Part shown: piece after piece, positions 47,951 to 57,254 of the stretch
How positions within the stretch are numbered: the first letter of the stretch is position 1
How the letters are laid out: each line of letters begins with the position of its first letter
Origin: MFD04580-c1 sp963702995
GTDB lineage: Bacteria > Planctomycetota > Phycisphaerae > Tepidisphaerales > Tepidisphaeraceae
Length of the DNA: 64,000 nucleotides
Assembly: GCA_963702995.1 (NCBI GenBank)
Contig: OY969783.1
Coordinates: 2,356,001 to 2,420,000, forward strand
Direction: 5' to 3'
The notes under the pieces: generated by a model
What the model was told of the DNA's origin: nothing
The model's input: only the letters and a program-made list of their open reading frames with translations
Databases searched by the model: none
Program-made: the position numbers and the translations under genes

Positions 47951-48565
47951 TCAACGTCCCTTCAGCGCTGCGAGAACTTCTGCCGGCGTGGAACGGTCGC
48001 CGTGGACTTTGCTGGTCTTCGCGAATCGCACGACGCCTTCGCGGTCGATCACGAACGTGGACGGGTAGGCGGTTTCGCCTCTGGCGTCCCATCGCAGGCC
48101 ATAGCTGTTGGTAAATGAATAGTCCGGGTCGATCAGGAAGGTAAACCCTTCGGGGATGCCTTTGCCGCTGGCAAAATCGCTCGCGTGCTCCTTCAGGTGC
48201 TCGCTCGCGCCCGGATAGACCAGGACGACCTTTGCCTTGGCGTCGTCAAACTCTTTCGCCTTTCCTACGAACTCGCCGACTTGCCGAGTGCAGAGCGGGC
48301 ACTGGTAGCCCGGCCAGCCGCGAAGCTCGACCAGGACGACCGGCGATTGCTTCAGCAGTTCCGACAGCTGGACAGGATGCCCCTCCAGGTCCTTCAGAGT
48401 GAAATCCTTCGCCTTCTGCCCGGCCGCCGGCGTTTCACCCTGAGTGGCGGCCGCCATCACTCCGGACACCGCCGCAGAAAGCCGTTCCGGCCGCGACAGG
48501 GCTGCCGCCCCGATGACGATCAACCCAAGGGACAACAGAACGATCAGTCGCAAGGGCTTGTTCAT
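47951..48565 (-). CDS. exported peroxiredoxin-like (AhpC/TSA, redoxin) protein
   Basis: A 204-residue thioredoxin-fold protein. Residues 1-25 form a signal or membrane anchor (PLRLIVLLSLGLIVIGAAAL). The fold starts at QKAKDFTLKDLEGHPVQLSE; the active site is RGWPGYQCPLCTRQVGEF, with CPLC as a CxxC pair rather than the single peroxidatic Cys of classical AhpC. The block GLRWDARGETAYPSTFVIDR is typical of the AhpC/TSA family that includes planctomycete exported redoxins. It is likely a periplasmic thiol reductase or peroxidase. ATG 48565 follows GAGGAAG. It is flanked by inverted copies of a repeat. Confidence 0.87.
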   Translation of the reverse strand: MNKPLRLIVLLSLGLIVIGAAALSRPERLSAAVSGVMAAATQGETPAAGQKAKDFTLKDLEGHPVQLSELLKQSPVVLVELRGWPGYQCPLCTRQVGEFVGKAKEFDDAKAKVVLVYPGASEHLKEHASDFASGKGIPEGFTFLIDPDYSFTNSYGLRWDARGETAYPSTFVIDREGVVRFAKTSKVHGDRSTPAEVLAALKGR

Positions 48566-48756
48566 GTGGCTTCCTCGATAAGAACACGCTGAATCAGAAC
48601 GAATGGACCGCCGCTCCCGTCGCGCGACGATCCTCCATCGTGCCTACTCCGCCGGCGCGACCACTATTCCCGCTAACCGGAGATTTACAAACTTGGCCTG
48701 ACGATGGGCGTCGCCGAAGTGGCACGCTTAAGACGGAGGGGAAAAGACGAATGAAT

Positions 48757-48888
48757 ATGGCCACAAGAAAAATGATGAAGGATGAAGAAATGCCGCAGGC
48801 ATGCATTCGTCCTTCAGCTTCATCCCTCGTCCCTCATTCTCCATCCTTCTTCGTCTTATCAGTGTCCATCTTGTTTTCATCTGTGGCC
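48757..48888 (-). repeat. ATGAAGGATGAAG repeat, right copy
   Basis: Its right end (CATCTTGTTTTCATCTGTGGCC) read in reverse gives GGCCACAGATGAAAACAAG, nearly identical to the start of 47800-47935. It overlaps the 3' end of the flavoprotein gene: GGC CAC AGA TGA supplies that protein's last residues and stop. The rest of 48566-48876 has no gene. Confidence 0.65.
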
Positions 48889-50133
48889 AATCTCTCCCCG
48901 GCTTTCCCCGAACCGTGAAAGGCCCAGGAACTGCGCCGGGAGCGGGGTGGTTCCGGTGGTGGCCAGGTCGGCCAGGATTTCGCCGACGACGCTCGCGAAC
49001 TTGAAGCCGTGGCCGCTGAAGCCGCAGGCGAGCGTGATCCGCGGGTCGGTCGGGTGGCGGTCGATGATGAAGTGGTGGTCCGGGCTGTTGGTGTAGAGAC
49101 AGGTGCGCATCGCCAGCGTCGGGCCGGCGCCTTCGGGGAGAAAACGAGTGAGGGGGGCGCGGAACGATTCCTCGTCGCCGGGGAGCGGCTCGCGGCGGAC
49201 GCGGTCGGGGTCGGTCTCGGGGCCGGGGCCATGCCAGGCGAGCTTCAGACCGGGGGCCTCGTCGCCGGGTCGCATCGGGAAGCCGTAGTGGATTGAGCCG
49301 TCGGGGTTGTCGGTCGCCCAGACGGGGAAGCGGCCGAGTGCAAACATTTCCGGCCGTCGCGGCCAGACCCATCCCATGACCTGCCGCGTGACCGTCAGCC
49401 GCGGGCCGAGCCTTTCGACGAGGCGGTCGGTCCAGGCCCCGCCGCAGAAGATGATCCGATCGGCCAGATAGCGGCCGCGTGAGGTCGTGAGGGTGAGCCC
49501 GCCCCCGTCGCAGCGCCACTCCAGCAGCGGCTCATCCCCATGCAGTTCGGCGCCGGCGCGGAGGGCCGCCTCGGCCTGCGCGGCGATGGCGCGCTCGGGC
49601 AACAGGAGCCCCGCGCGTTCCTCAAACAGCGCGGCCCAGTCGTCGGGCGCCTGGAACGCGGGGAATCGCCGCGCAATCTCGCCCGGCCCCAGAAGCTCAT
49701 GGGCGATGCCATGCCGCCGCGCCGACGCGAGCGACCCCGCCACGAGCCCGCCGCCCGGCGGCCCCAGATAGAGCCCGCCCGTCTCATAGAGCAGTCTGCG
49801 GCCGCTGACCGCTTCCAGTTCCGCCCACAACGCGTAAGCCCGGCGAAGCAGGGGGACATAGTCTGGGTGCTCGTAATAGGCCATCCGAATCATGCGCGAA
49901 AAGCCGTGCGAGCTCCCGTTCGCGTGCGGAATGCCGAACCGCTCCAACCCCAGCACCCGAACCCCCCGCCGCGCCAAATGCCAGCAGGCGGAAGAGCCCA
50001 TGGCGCCAAGGCCGACGACGACGAGAGGGAAATGCTGAAGGCGGGAGGGGAAATGCTGAAGGCGGGACGGGAAATGCTGAAGGCTGGACTGCTGAATGCT
50101 GAATGCGGGGGTCGGAGAAGGCGCGTCGGGCAC
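48877..50133 (-). CDS. sarcosine-oxidase-like FAD-dependent oxidoreductase (N-methyl amino acid oxidase family)
   Basis: A 418-residue flavoprotein of the MSOX/MTOX (DAO) family. The FAD-binding VVVGLGAMGSSACWHLARRG begins only at residue 37. Then HANGSSHGFSRMIRMAYYEH, typical for the covalent-flavin region, and IIFCGGAWTDRLVERLG, KLAWHGPGPETDPDRVRR, TCLYTNSPDHHFIIDRHP (Cys for covalent FAD) and CGFSGHGFKFASVVGEILAD. It should oxidise an N-methylated amino acid, giving formaldehyde and hydrogen peroxide. The first 36 residues, with LQHFPSRLQHFPSRLQHFP, are encoded by tandem copies of a genomic repeat, and the last three residues and stop are encoded by another repeat. Start GTG 50133 has AAGGAA upstream. 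Confidence 0.9.
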   Translation of the reverse strand: MPDAPSPTPAFSIQQSSLQHFPSRLQHFPSRLQHFPLVVVGLGAMGSSACWHLARRGVRVLGLERFGIPHANGSSHGFSRMIRMAYYEHPDYVPLLRRAYALWAELEAVSGRRLLYETGGLYLGPPGGGLVAGSLASARRHGIAHELLGPGEIARRFPAFQAPDDWAALFEERAGLLLPERAIAAQAEAALRAGAELHGDEPLLEWRCDGGGLTLTTSRGRYLADRIIFCGGAWTDRLVERLGPRLTVTRQVMGWVWPRRPEMFALGRFPVWATDNPDGSIHYGFPMRPGDEAPGLKLAWHGPGPETDPDRVRREPLPGDEESFRAPLTRFLPEGAGPTLAMRTCLYTNSPDHHFIIDRHPTDPRITLACGFSGHGFKFASVVGEILADLATTGTTPLPAQFLGLSRFGESRGEIGHR

Positions 50134-50262
50134 GGGGTATTCCTTCGATCTGGCCGGTGCCTTGGCGAGAAAATCGTTCGCCGCTTGACCTCGGGCGGCC
50201 AGGGGTCTTCACTCTCTGCATTCAGCATTCAGCATTCAGCATTCAGCATTTCCCCTCCCCTT
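50025..50262. repeat. GGAAATGCTGAA tandem and inverted repeats
   Basis: Three tandem GGGAAATGCTGAAGGCGGGA-like units at 50025-50085, then CTGCTGAATGCTGAATGCGG. An inverted counterpart, GCATTCAGCATTCAGCATTT CC, lies at 50218-50262. The left block is inside the flavoprotein gene and the right block inside the last codons of the neighbouring metalloprotease gene, so the whole structure bridges two genes. Confidence 0.7.
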
Positions 50263-51405
50263 TCTTCGTCCCAGCACCGCCAGGCAGCCGATGGCGATGA
50301 CGCCCGTGGTCCCCGGCTCGGGGGTGACAACGTCGTAGCCGAGGAGGCCCAACGCGTTGACGTCGGCGGCGGTGATGCTTTGCGCCACGCCGTAGCCCAG
50401 CGTCGGGTCCATGATGCCGATGTAACTGCCCGTCTGGGCGTCGTCTTTCCAGTGGCTCGCCTGGTTTCCGTCGCCCCCGTTCGCCAACGAGCCCGTTGAC
50501 ATCAGGTACTGGTGCGTCAGGTCGTTGGTGACCGCGGCCGCTCCCGGCGTCAACTCGCGCGGCGCGGTGGTAAAGTCGTTCAGCGTCGCCGGGTTGCCCG
50601 TCAGCGGGTTGAAGCGGAACAGGTCCAGCACCGTCGGGGAGACCTGCTGGTATTGGGCGGCCGTGGTCGTGTCCACAATATCCACGATCGAGGTGAACCC
50701 CAGCAGGTGCGCGATCTCGTGCGTGGCGGCCGTCTGAAAATCGATCCTACCCGCCGCGACCATCCCGCCCGACCGCGAATAGTCAAAAGCGAACGCGGAA
50801 TTAAACGTGATCGACCCGTCGCTGGCCCCAAAGCCGCCCTGGCTCGCCGGCAGGTCCAGCCCGGTATACCCCAGCGCCTTGAGGTTCGCTTTCGAGGCGA
50901 CGATCGACCCGCCAAAACTCCGATCCGACGGGAGATGCGCGTTGAACTGGGACGCCGTCGGAAGCGCCGACATCAGCGCCTGCGTCGGGCGGCCGGCACT
51001 GGTGTCAACCATCTGCCCGCGGACCGTGTCGTAGTCGTCCTGGAGCAGGACGTTCTGCGTCTGCCCGATGATGTTCGGGTTATTAAAGCCGGACGAGGTC
51101 AGGTCGGCATTGATGGTCACGTTGATGGGCGACCCGATCACGGCTTCCCATGACGCCGCGGCCCGATCGAACGCGGCCAGTGCGTCGGGGTTGGCGGCCA
51201 GCCCGGACCCGGGCACCACCGTGATCGTAAGCCCGCCCAGGCGATTGGCGGGGGCGGCCGGGCCCGCCTGGGCACTCGACTGACCACTCGAAACCGCCGG
51301 CAACCCGTAGGTATGAACGGTGGCGGAGGACCCCCACGAAACATGGGCCCGGCCCGCGATCAGGGCAAGCACGAAAAAAGCCAGCCCGCAATATCGCCTC
51401 TGCAT
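50236..51405 (-). CDS. exported metalloprotease with PEP-CTERM anchor (NF038122-like)
   Basis: A 389-residue protein from ATG 51405 (MQRRYCGLAFFVLALIAG is the signal peptide). A zinc site is present in ATHEIAHLLGFTSIVDIVD (HExxHxxGF), within a domain beginning LTITVVPGSGLAANPDALAAF. This matches the NF038122-type secreted metalloproteases. The C-terminus is VVTPEPGTTGVIAIGC with a short hydrophobic helix and RRKGRG, a PEP-CTERM sorting tail. The final GNAEC and stop come from the repeat at 50218-50262. It should be processed by an exosortase; none is in the window. A TTG 21 bases upstream is an alternative start. Confidence 0.85.
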   Translation of the reverse strand: MQRRYCGLAFFVLALIAGRAHVSWGSSATVHTYGLPAVSSGQSSAQAGPAAPANRLGGLTITVVPGSGLAANPDALAAFDRAAASWEAVIGSPINVTINADLTSSGFNNPNIIGQTQNVLLQDDYDTVRGQMVDTSAGRPTQALMSALPTASQFNAHLPSDRSFGGSIVASKANLKALGYTGLDLPASQGGFGASDGSITFNSAFAFDYSRSGGMVAAGRIDFQTAATHEIAHLLGFTSIVDIVDTTTAAQYQQVSPTVLDLFRFNPLTGNPATLNDFTTAPRELTPGAAAVTNDLTHQYLMSTGSLANGGDGNQASHWKDDAQTGSYIGIMDPTLGYGVAQSITAADVNALGLLGYDVVTPEPGTTGVIAIGCLAVLGRRKGRGNAEC

Positions 51406-51585
51406 GCACGACCTGCCCTGACGCAAGGAATGTTTCGCCGCTTCACCAGTCTGCCTTGAATGGGTGGACGTGCAAATCAGGCGTCAACACGTCCCACTTT
51501 GCCGACATCGTCAGCGTGCGAATCGAGGGGAGATGCGCGGGATATGGGGGCCGTGCGGCCGGGCCAGCCGCCGAGCGAGCGGCGA

Positions 51586-52281
51586 TCAGGCGGTCGCGGA
51601 ACACCCGCGTCGTTGGCGGCGGCCGAGCATCGCCAAGGCGCCAGGCAGCACGAGCAGGAATGTGCCGGGCTCGGGCGTGATGTTCAGTGTGAAGGCGCCG
51701 GGCGTTCCGAAGCCTCCGGCCGCAACGCCGCCGGAGGCGTTGGTCAGGCCCTGCGACACCGGCGTGAAGACATACGAGCCGGCCGCCAGGGAACTGATGT
51801 TGAGCTGGAGCGTCACGATCGATGTCGTGCTGAACGCCGCGTAATCGCCCGCGCTGGATTTGAACAGCACGGTCTTCGCGTTGGCGGCGTTCTGCGGCGT
51901 CGCGCCGACTGTCGGCGATGCGTTCACATCGGCCTGCGTGAAAGGGGCGTTCAGCGCCAGGACCGTGCTGGAGGTGGGGCTGACGTTCTGATACGTCCCA
52001 GCGCCGGCCGGAGCGCTGACGAGATAAAACTGAAGCCCGCTGATCGCGTTGCCGCTCGTGTCCAGCCGGACGTCCACTTTCTCGCTCGCCGTGCCGAGCG
52101 CCTCGGTATCAGTGGCCGAGGTCGTCCCGCTTTTGACAAGGCTTAGGATCGGTGAGGCGAGAGTCGGGGGAACCGCGCCCAGCAGCGCGAGACCGGCCGC
52201 GACGATTGCAAGCCCGCATACGCGGCCCCGGCCCTCGCCAAGCGGCCGATGGGTCAAGGAGCGCGGAGTCGTTTGTCGCAT
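51586..52281 (-). CDS. PEP-CTERM exported protein, unknown function
   Basis: A 231-residue protein from ATG 52281 (AAGGA upstream). The signal region is VCGLAIVAAGLALLGAVPPTLA. The mature part is a single beta-rich domain (KVDVRLDTSGNAISGLQFYL; TTSIVTLQLNISSLAAGSYVF) resembling cohesin-like or similar beta-sandwich exoproteins. The tail ITPEPGTFLLVLPGALAM and RRQRR is a PEP-CTERM sorting signal. Next to a second PEP-CTERM gene and a dockerin gene, it suggests a cluster for surface proteins. If the domain is cohesin-like, pairing with the dockerin at 52364-55029 is possible, but this is inference. Confidence 0.8.
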   Translation of the reverse strand: MRQTTPRSLTHRPLGEGRGRVCGLAIVAAGLALLGAVPPTLASPILSLVKSGTTSATDTEALGTASEKVDVRLDTSGNAISGLQFYLVSAPAGAGTYQNVSPTSSTVLALNAPFTQADVNASPTVGATPQNAANAKTVLFKSSAGDYAAFSTTSIVTLQLNISSLAAGSYVFTPVSQGLTNASGGVAAGGFGTPGAFTLNITPEPGTFLLVLPGALAMLGRRQRRGCSATA

Positions 52282-52363
52282 ACGTCCTTCATCACCACCC
52301 CGATAATACCTTGCCGCTGTTCGCCTCGGCGCATCGCCCAGGCACTGTCGAAGGCGGCTCCGT

Positions 52364-55029
52364 CTAGGGGACGGTCTGGAACAGATTGTTCTTCACCGCC
52401 TGCAGGTCAAAGACATCGACGGTCCCGCTGTTGTCCACGTCAAAGAGGAAGTTGCTGGCGTTCGTCGTCTGAAGCAGGTGATTCTTTACGCCCTGAAGGT
52501 CGAATACGTCAACGGATTGATTCTGATCCACGTCCCCCACGAGCGACCGGACCGACAACCCGCTGCTCCCCGACAACGCGTTGCCCGCCAGGTCCTGGAT
52601 GCCCACAAGGCCCACGGTGACCACTGTATGGTCCACGGCCGCCGTCAGGTTCAGCGTCAGCGTGCCGCCGGAGATCGAGGCCGACGAGAACGTCGCATTG
52701 CTGATCGTGAAGTTGGAGGCGGCCGGGGTCGTCCCGTTGGTCGCCGTGGTGATCGGCTCGCTGAAGTTAAAGATGAGCTGGCTCGGCCCGCCGGCACGCG
52801 GCTCGACGGTCGCCACGGCGGGCGTGCCGATAGTGAGCGGGAGATCGAACGTCCCCGACGCCGTCGCCTTGCGTGACGCGACGGTCGAGAGCGTTGGCGG
52901 GGTCGTGTCGAGCACGATGAACGAACCGGCGGCGGATGACTGCTGGCCGTCGGGGTTGGTGATGGTCACGGTCCGGCTCCCGGGGGCGGCCGACGATGCG
53001 ACCGTGACGTTCAGCGTCACGTGGGTTGGATCGACATACGTTGCGTTATTGACGGTGACGCCGCCGCCGGAGATGGAGGCGGAGAGATGGTTGGTGAAGC
53101 CCGCGCCCGGGTCGAAGAAGCCCGTGCCGTTGCTGCTCACGCCGAGCACCGAGACGTTCGTCGTCACGTTCTGGCCGACGGACGGCGGGCTCGACGTGTC
53201 CGGCGTCGCCGGCCCGGGCGCGATCAGCTTCACAACCTGATCCGCGTAAGAATTCGTGCTGTTGACGAATTCCTGGATCGTCCACATCGTCTGATCGTCG
53301 TTGGGGTCGAGGCTGGTGAACGAGTAGTCGCCCCACCGATGGGGGTTGGTGTCGCTGGGGTTATACGCGGCCGAGGCGCTGGTGTAGGTGATCGGCGTCC
53401 CCATGGTGCCGAGCGGGTCCGTGGCAAGCGCGCCCGGTCGTGGCGGCATCGGGGTTGAAGGCGGCCCCGCCGGTGCTGAAGCCCATGGCCGCCGCGCCCT
53501 GGCCGTTGACGGCAATCGACGGGATCCAATAGGACCGGGCGGCCGACGCGGCCGCGTTGTTGTCGTAGACCGTGCCCGACTGGTTGAGCGTCGGCGTGCT
53601 GGTGAGGTTGGTGATGTCGTACCAGCGCGACGCCGTCCGATCCGCCGTACCTGAGGCGACGCCGCTGCTGGTCACCCCAATGTTATGGGCCGTCCAGAGG
53701 TGGCCATTTCGCAGCGTTGCGGCGAAGAGCCGGTCGTCCAGCGGGTCGAGCTTGACCCCGGTGCTGTTCGGGTGGTCGATCTGCACCGGGTAGGCCGTGG
53801 ACGGCACGGTCAGGGACAGGTTGGTGATCGTCGGCGTCCCGCCGGGGGTGTTCACGCGGAGGATGGCGAGCTTCCCGAACGACTGGTTGTCCACGCCGAT
53901 GAAGTAACCTTCGGTCGCCGAGGGGTTGTAAAGATCGTCAACCCCCTGCGGCGTGTAGGCCGGCGCCGCTCGTCGTGCCGGTGAGGTTGGCGAACTCGGT
54001 CACCACGATCGGGCCGCCGCTTGTAAGCGAGCTCTTGCGAACCACATAGGCGTTCGTCCCGGCAAAGCTGCTGCCGAACATATTGCCGCCGATGTAGAGC
54101 GCGTTGTTGTCGATGCCGAGCGTTTCGTAGTCGAGGAAGAGGTTATTGAACCCGCTGGGCGCGGAAGGCTGGTTGGCGTCGAAGTAGAAGAACGACCAGA
54201 CGGTCGCCGCCGTGATCGTGCCGCCGTTGGCGCCGTCGCTCATGGCGATCAACACACGGTTGCCCGTGGACGGCGCGACATTGATGATCGTAATGAACCA
54301 GCGCGAGGTCAGCCGATCGTAGCGTACGCGGGGGTCGCTCGTCCCCTGGCCGTTGCGCACGGCGTTGAAGAACGAATCCATCGACGTGTTGATCACGCCG
54401 TCGCCGGCGCCGGTGGACTTGTTGAACGTGACCAGGCGCCCGTTCACGCCGACAACGTACTGGGTCGGGCCGACGGCGCCCATGCTGTCGGGCGGGTAAG
54501 CGAAGGTCGGGTTCGTGCCGGCCAGTGTGTCGGAGGTGAAACTGGTGCCCAGCGTCTGCGCCGTCGCCGGAGCGCCGACGGCCTTGGCCTGTGCGGCCGT
54601 GATCGCCTTGTGCGGCGGCTTGGGGTGTTTGGCGGTCGTGGCGATCTTCGGCGACTTGGGGTTCAGACGAAGGTTCGAGCGATTGGGATCCTGTGGCTCG
54701 CCATTCTGGATCGTCGGCGGCTTCGCGTGGATCGACTGAAGCGCCTTCGTGCTGACGCGAATCGGCTTCTTGCCGACCGAGGTGATCCCGTGGATGACGT
54801 TCGAGGCGGGAGGCTGTGCCCGACCGTGCGGCTCATGGTTGAGGTGCGGCGAATGGTACGCCTCGATCAACGCCTGCTCGAAGCCATGGGTATATTCAAG
54901 CGGCTGCGAGTGGAGCGGGATGGCGGCATTGAAAAACCGACGTCCCTCCAAGGCTTCGCAGCATCCAGCTCCGTCCGCGCGGAAGAATGAACCGAGCCGC
55001 CCCTTCAGTCGAGCCAATCCGTGCGTCAT
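52364..55029 (-). CDS. large exported protein with beta-propeller-like part, IPT/Ig domain and dockerin (two frameshifts)
   Basis: About 885 residues. Start ATG 55029 (55038 and 55089 are alternatives). The N-terminus has CEALEGRRFFNAA, the LEGR-type motif. Residues about 150-540 resemble a repeat-rich extracellular domain (PDSMGAVGPTQYVVGVNGRL; DPRVRYDRLTSRWFITIINV). Then follow an IPT-like domain (SASISGGGVTVNNATYVDPT) and an Ig-like domain. The C-terminus is a type I dockerin with two calcium loops: GDVDQNQSVDVFDLQGVKNH and DVDNSGTVDVFDLQAVKNNL. Single bases are missing near 53962-53975 and near 53425-53445. In planctomycetes, such dockerin-like ends are common on exoproteins and their partners are unclear. 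Confidence 0.8.
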
Positions 55030-55246
55030 AGTTCCCATCCACCCGTGACGGGGAAAGCGTGCAGGCTGCGCCTCGGCGAACCGTCGCAACCGCTGGACGT
55101 GTCCGTCACCCCGGCCGCTCGATCGGGCCGATCATCTAAGGGTCATGTGTCTGAAATGCCGCCAACCGCCATCCGAAGTCGCCACCTTCGAAGCGATCGC
55201 TTGTAAACGATCCCCCGCGGCGAATCAATCGAAAACCCCAATGCGA

Positions 55247-55301
55247 AGAAAGGGGAGACTCCCCGTTATCGGCGTGAACCAAAAAGGGGAGACTCCCTGT
55301 T
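55247..55301. repeat. two GGGGAGACTCCCC palindromes
   Basis: AAAGGGGAGACTCCCCGTT at about 55248 and AAAAGGGGAGACTCCCTGTTT at about 55280, the same core as the palindrome at the ilvD stop (17077-17097). They lie directly upstream of the SDR gene and could be terminators or an interspersed short repeat. Confidence 0.6.
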
Positions 55302-55331
55302 TCCGATCCCCGTTTTCGAGCGAGCCCTAAT

Positions 55332-56104
55332 ATGCCGCAAAGCGATCATAGCGTCCTGAACCAATTCCGGCTGGATGGCCGCCGTGCGCTGATCACGGGC
55401 GGGCCCAAAGGCCTCGGCCGCGAGATGGCACAAGCTTTCTCCGAGGCCGGCGCCGAGGTGGTGCTTGTCAGCCGCACCCTCTCCGAGTGCGACGCCGCGG
55501 CCGCTGCCATCACCGCGGCGACCGGACGTCCAGCCTTCGCCCAGGCGGCGGACGTCTCCCGGGCCGACGACGTTCGCCGCCTGGCGGGCGAGGTTGGCAC
55601 CATCGATATCCTGGTTAACAGCGCCGGGCTCAACATTCGGCGGCCCGTCGCCGAGATGGGCGAGGACGACTGGGACGCCGTCCTGGACGTTAACCTCAAA
55701 GCCCCTTTCCTGATGGCGCGTCAGTTCGGCCCCCCGATGGCCGAACGCGGCTGGGGGCGCATCATCAACCTGGGGTCGATCCTCTCCGCGATCGGCATCG
55801 CCGGCCGCACGCCTTACGCGTCATCCAAGGCGGGCCTGCTTGGGCTGACGCGTACGCTCGCCCTGGAGTGGGCCTTGCGCGGCGTGACGGTTAACGCCCT
55901 GTGCCCGGGCCCTTCGCGACGGACATGAACAAACCGCTGTTGAATGACCCGGAGCAATACGCCGCCTTTGTGGCCAAGATCCCCGTCGGCCGCTGGGGTG
56001 AACTCCACGAGATCACCGGCCCCGCGCTCTTCCTCGCCTCCGACGCCTCCAGCTTCATGACTGGGAGCACGTTATACGTTGACGGCGGCTGGACGGCCCA
56101 GTGA
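55332..56104 (+). CDS. short-chain dehydrogenase/reductase (one frameshift)
   Basis: About 256 residues. Nucleotide-binding TGGPKGLG (TGxxxGxG) follows RRALI; then DILVNSAGLNIRRPV (NSAG), NLGSILSAIGIAGRTPYASS KAG with catalytic Ser, Tyr and Lys, and after a one-base loss in CCGGGCCC at 55905-55910, PFATDMNKPLLNDPEQYAAF and the typical end MTGSTLYVDGGWTAQ. It resembles glucose 1-dehydrogenase- or gluconate 5-dehydrogenase-like classical SDRs. Substrate not predictable. No clear ribosome site precedes ATG 55332. Confidence 0.88.
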
Positions 56105-56421
56105 CCTGGCCTGTTCTGTACGCTTCCGATGCCCGCGCCGGCACGACCTTTTCCCCCCACGTTGGGCGCCGTTCGCCGTCGCGCGGCCCCGGGCGCCCCG
56201 CCGATCGCTCCGGTGCAGAGTAAGGCCCCAACGTTTCGATGGTTTCACGTATGTCCTGACCTGCTCATGGCCTCCGTTCCCGGCCGGGGCGAACGGGACA
56301 AATCTCGGCCGCAATGCCTTCGCAATTTCTGGCGCTCGGCGACGTTATTGGGCGATACTTCCCGCAGGTCCGATAGGAATGCCACCCACACGGAGGCCGG
56401 GAGCCTCAGAAGAACCAACAG

Positions 56422-57240
56422 ATGTCGAACGCAAACTCGAAGAAGTCCAAGTCCCAGACCAAGTACAGCGCGATCCCGCCGAAGTCGGCCGCCGCCCCCG
56501 CGACGACCGCCCCCGCGACGCCGGCCGCCACCGAAGCGCCCGCCCAGGCGGTCGTTATTGCGACCGCTTCGGCCCCCGCGACGCCGGCCGTCCCGGTCGT
56601 GGTGGCCCCCGCCGCCGCCCCGATCGCCGCGCACATTGAAACGGCTCACAAGGCCGAAGCCGACCACAAGATCGAAGCCGCCAACAAGTCCGAAGCCACC
56701 CAGGAGACTGTCGCCGCCGTCGCGACCGAAACCCCCGAAGCGGTGACCTCGCTCTGCCACGGCCTGCGCGACTACGACGCCGATCGCGCCCGCGACGCGG
56801 CCGTCTCGCTCGGCCACGTCCGCCACGCCTCCGCCGTTCAGCCCCTCATCGAAGCGCTCACCAACGCCGATGGCTTCACCCACCCGGTCGTCCGCGCCGC
56901 GGCCGCCGCCAGCCTCGGCCAGCTCGGCAATCGCCGCGCCGTTGACGCGCTGATCGTCGCCACGACCGACTCAATGGCCGAAGCCAGCGCCGAAGCGATC
57001 CGCAGCCTCGGCCTGCTCGGTGACCCCCGCGCCGTCGCCCCCCTGGTTGACATCCTGCGGAACGCAGACGGCTTCTTCGTCGGCAGCACCCGTCGCGCCG
57101 CCCTCCTCGCCCTGGCCACCCTCGGCGGCCCCGAAGCCGCGGCCGCCCTCAGCGAAGTCGCCGCCAACCAGCTCGAAGACCCCACCCTCCGCAACGACGC
57201 CCAATCCACGATCGCCGAACACATGGGAATCAGCGGTTGA
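56422..57240 (+). CDS. HEAT-repeat protein with Ala/Pro-rich N-terminus
   Basis: A 272-residue protein. Residues 1-85 are basic, then Ala/Pro/Thr-rich low complexity (PATTAPATPAATEAPAQ), probably disordered. Residues about 105-270 are four to five HEAT/PBS-lyase-type helical repeats: DYDADRARDAAVSLGHVRHA, VRAAAAASLGQLGNRRAVDA, AEAIRSLGLLGDPRAVAPLV, RRAALLALATLGGPEAAAAL. Such proteins act as interaction scaffolds. There is no enzyme motif. The ATG at 56422 is the first good start, with AGAAG upstream. Confidence 0.8.
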   Translation: MSNANSKKSKSQTKYSAIPPKSAAAPATTAPATPAATEAPAQAVVIATASAPATPAVPVVVAPAAAPIAAHIETAHKAEADHKIEAANKSEATQETVAAVATETPEAVTSLCHGLRDYDADRARDAAVSLGHVRHASAVQPLIEALTNADGFTHPVVRAAAAASLGQLGNRRAVDALIVATTDSMAEASAEAIRSLGLLGDPRAVAPLVDILRNADGFFVGSTRRAALLALATLGGPEAAAALSEVAANQLEDPTLRNDAQSTIAEHMGISG

Positions 57241-57254
57241 AGGAAGAAGGCGGG

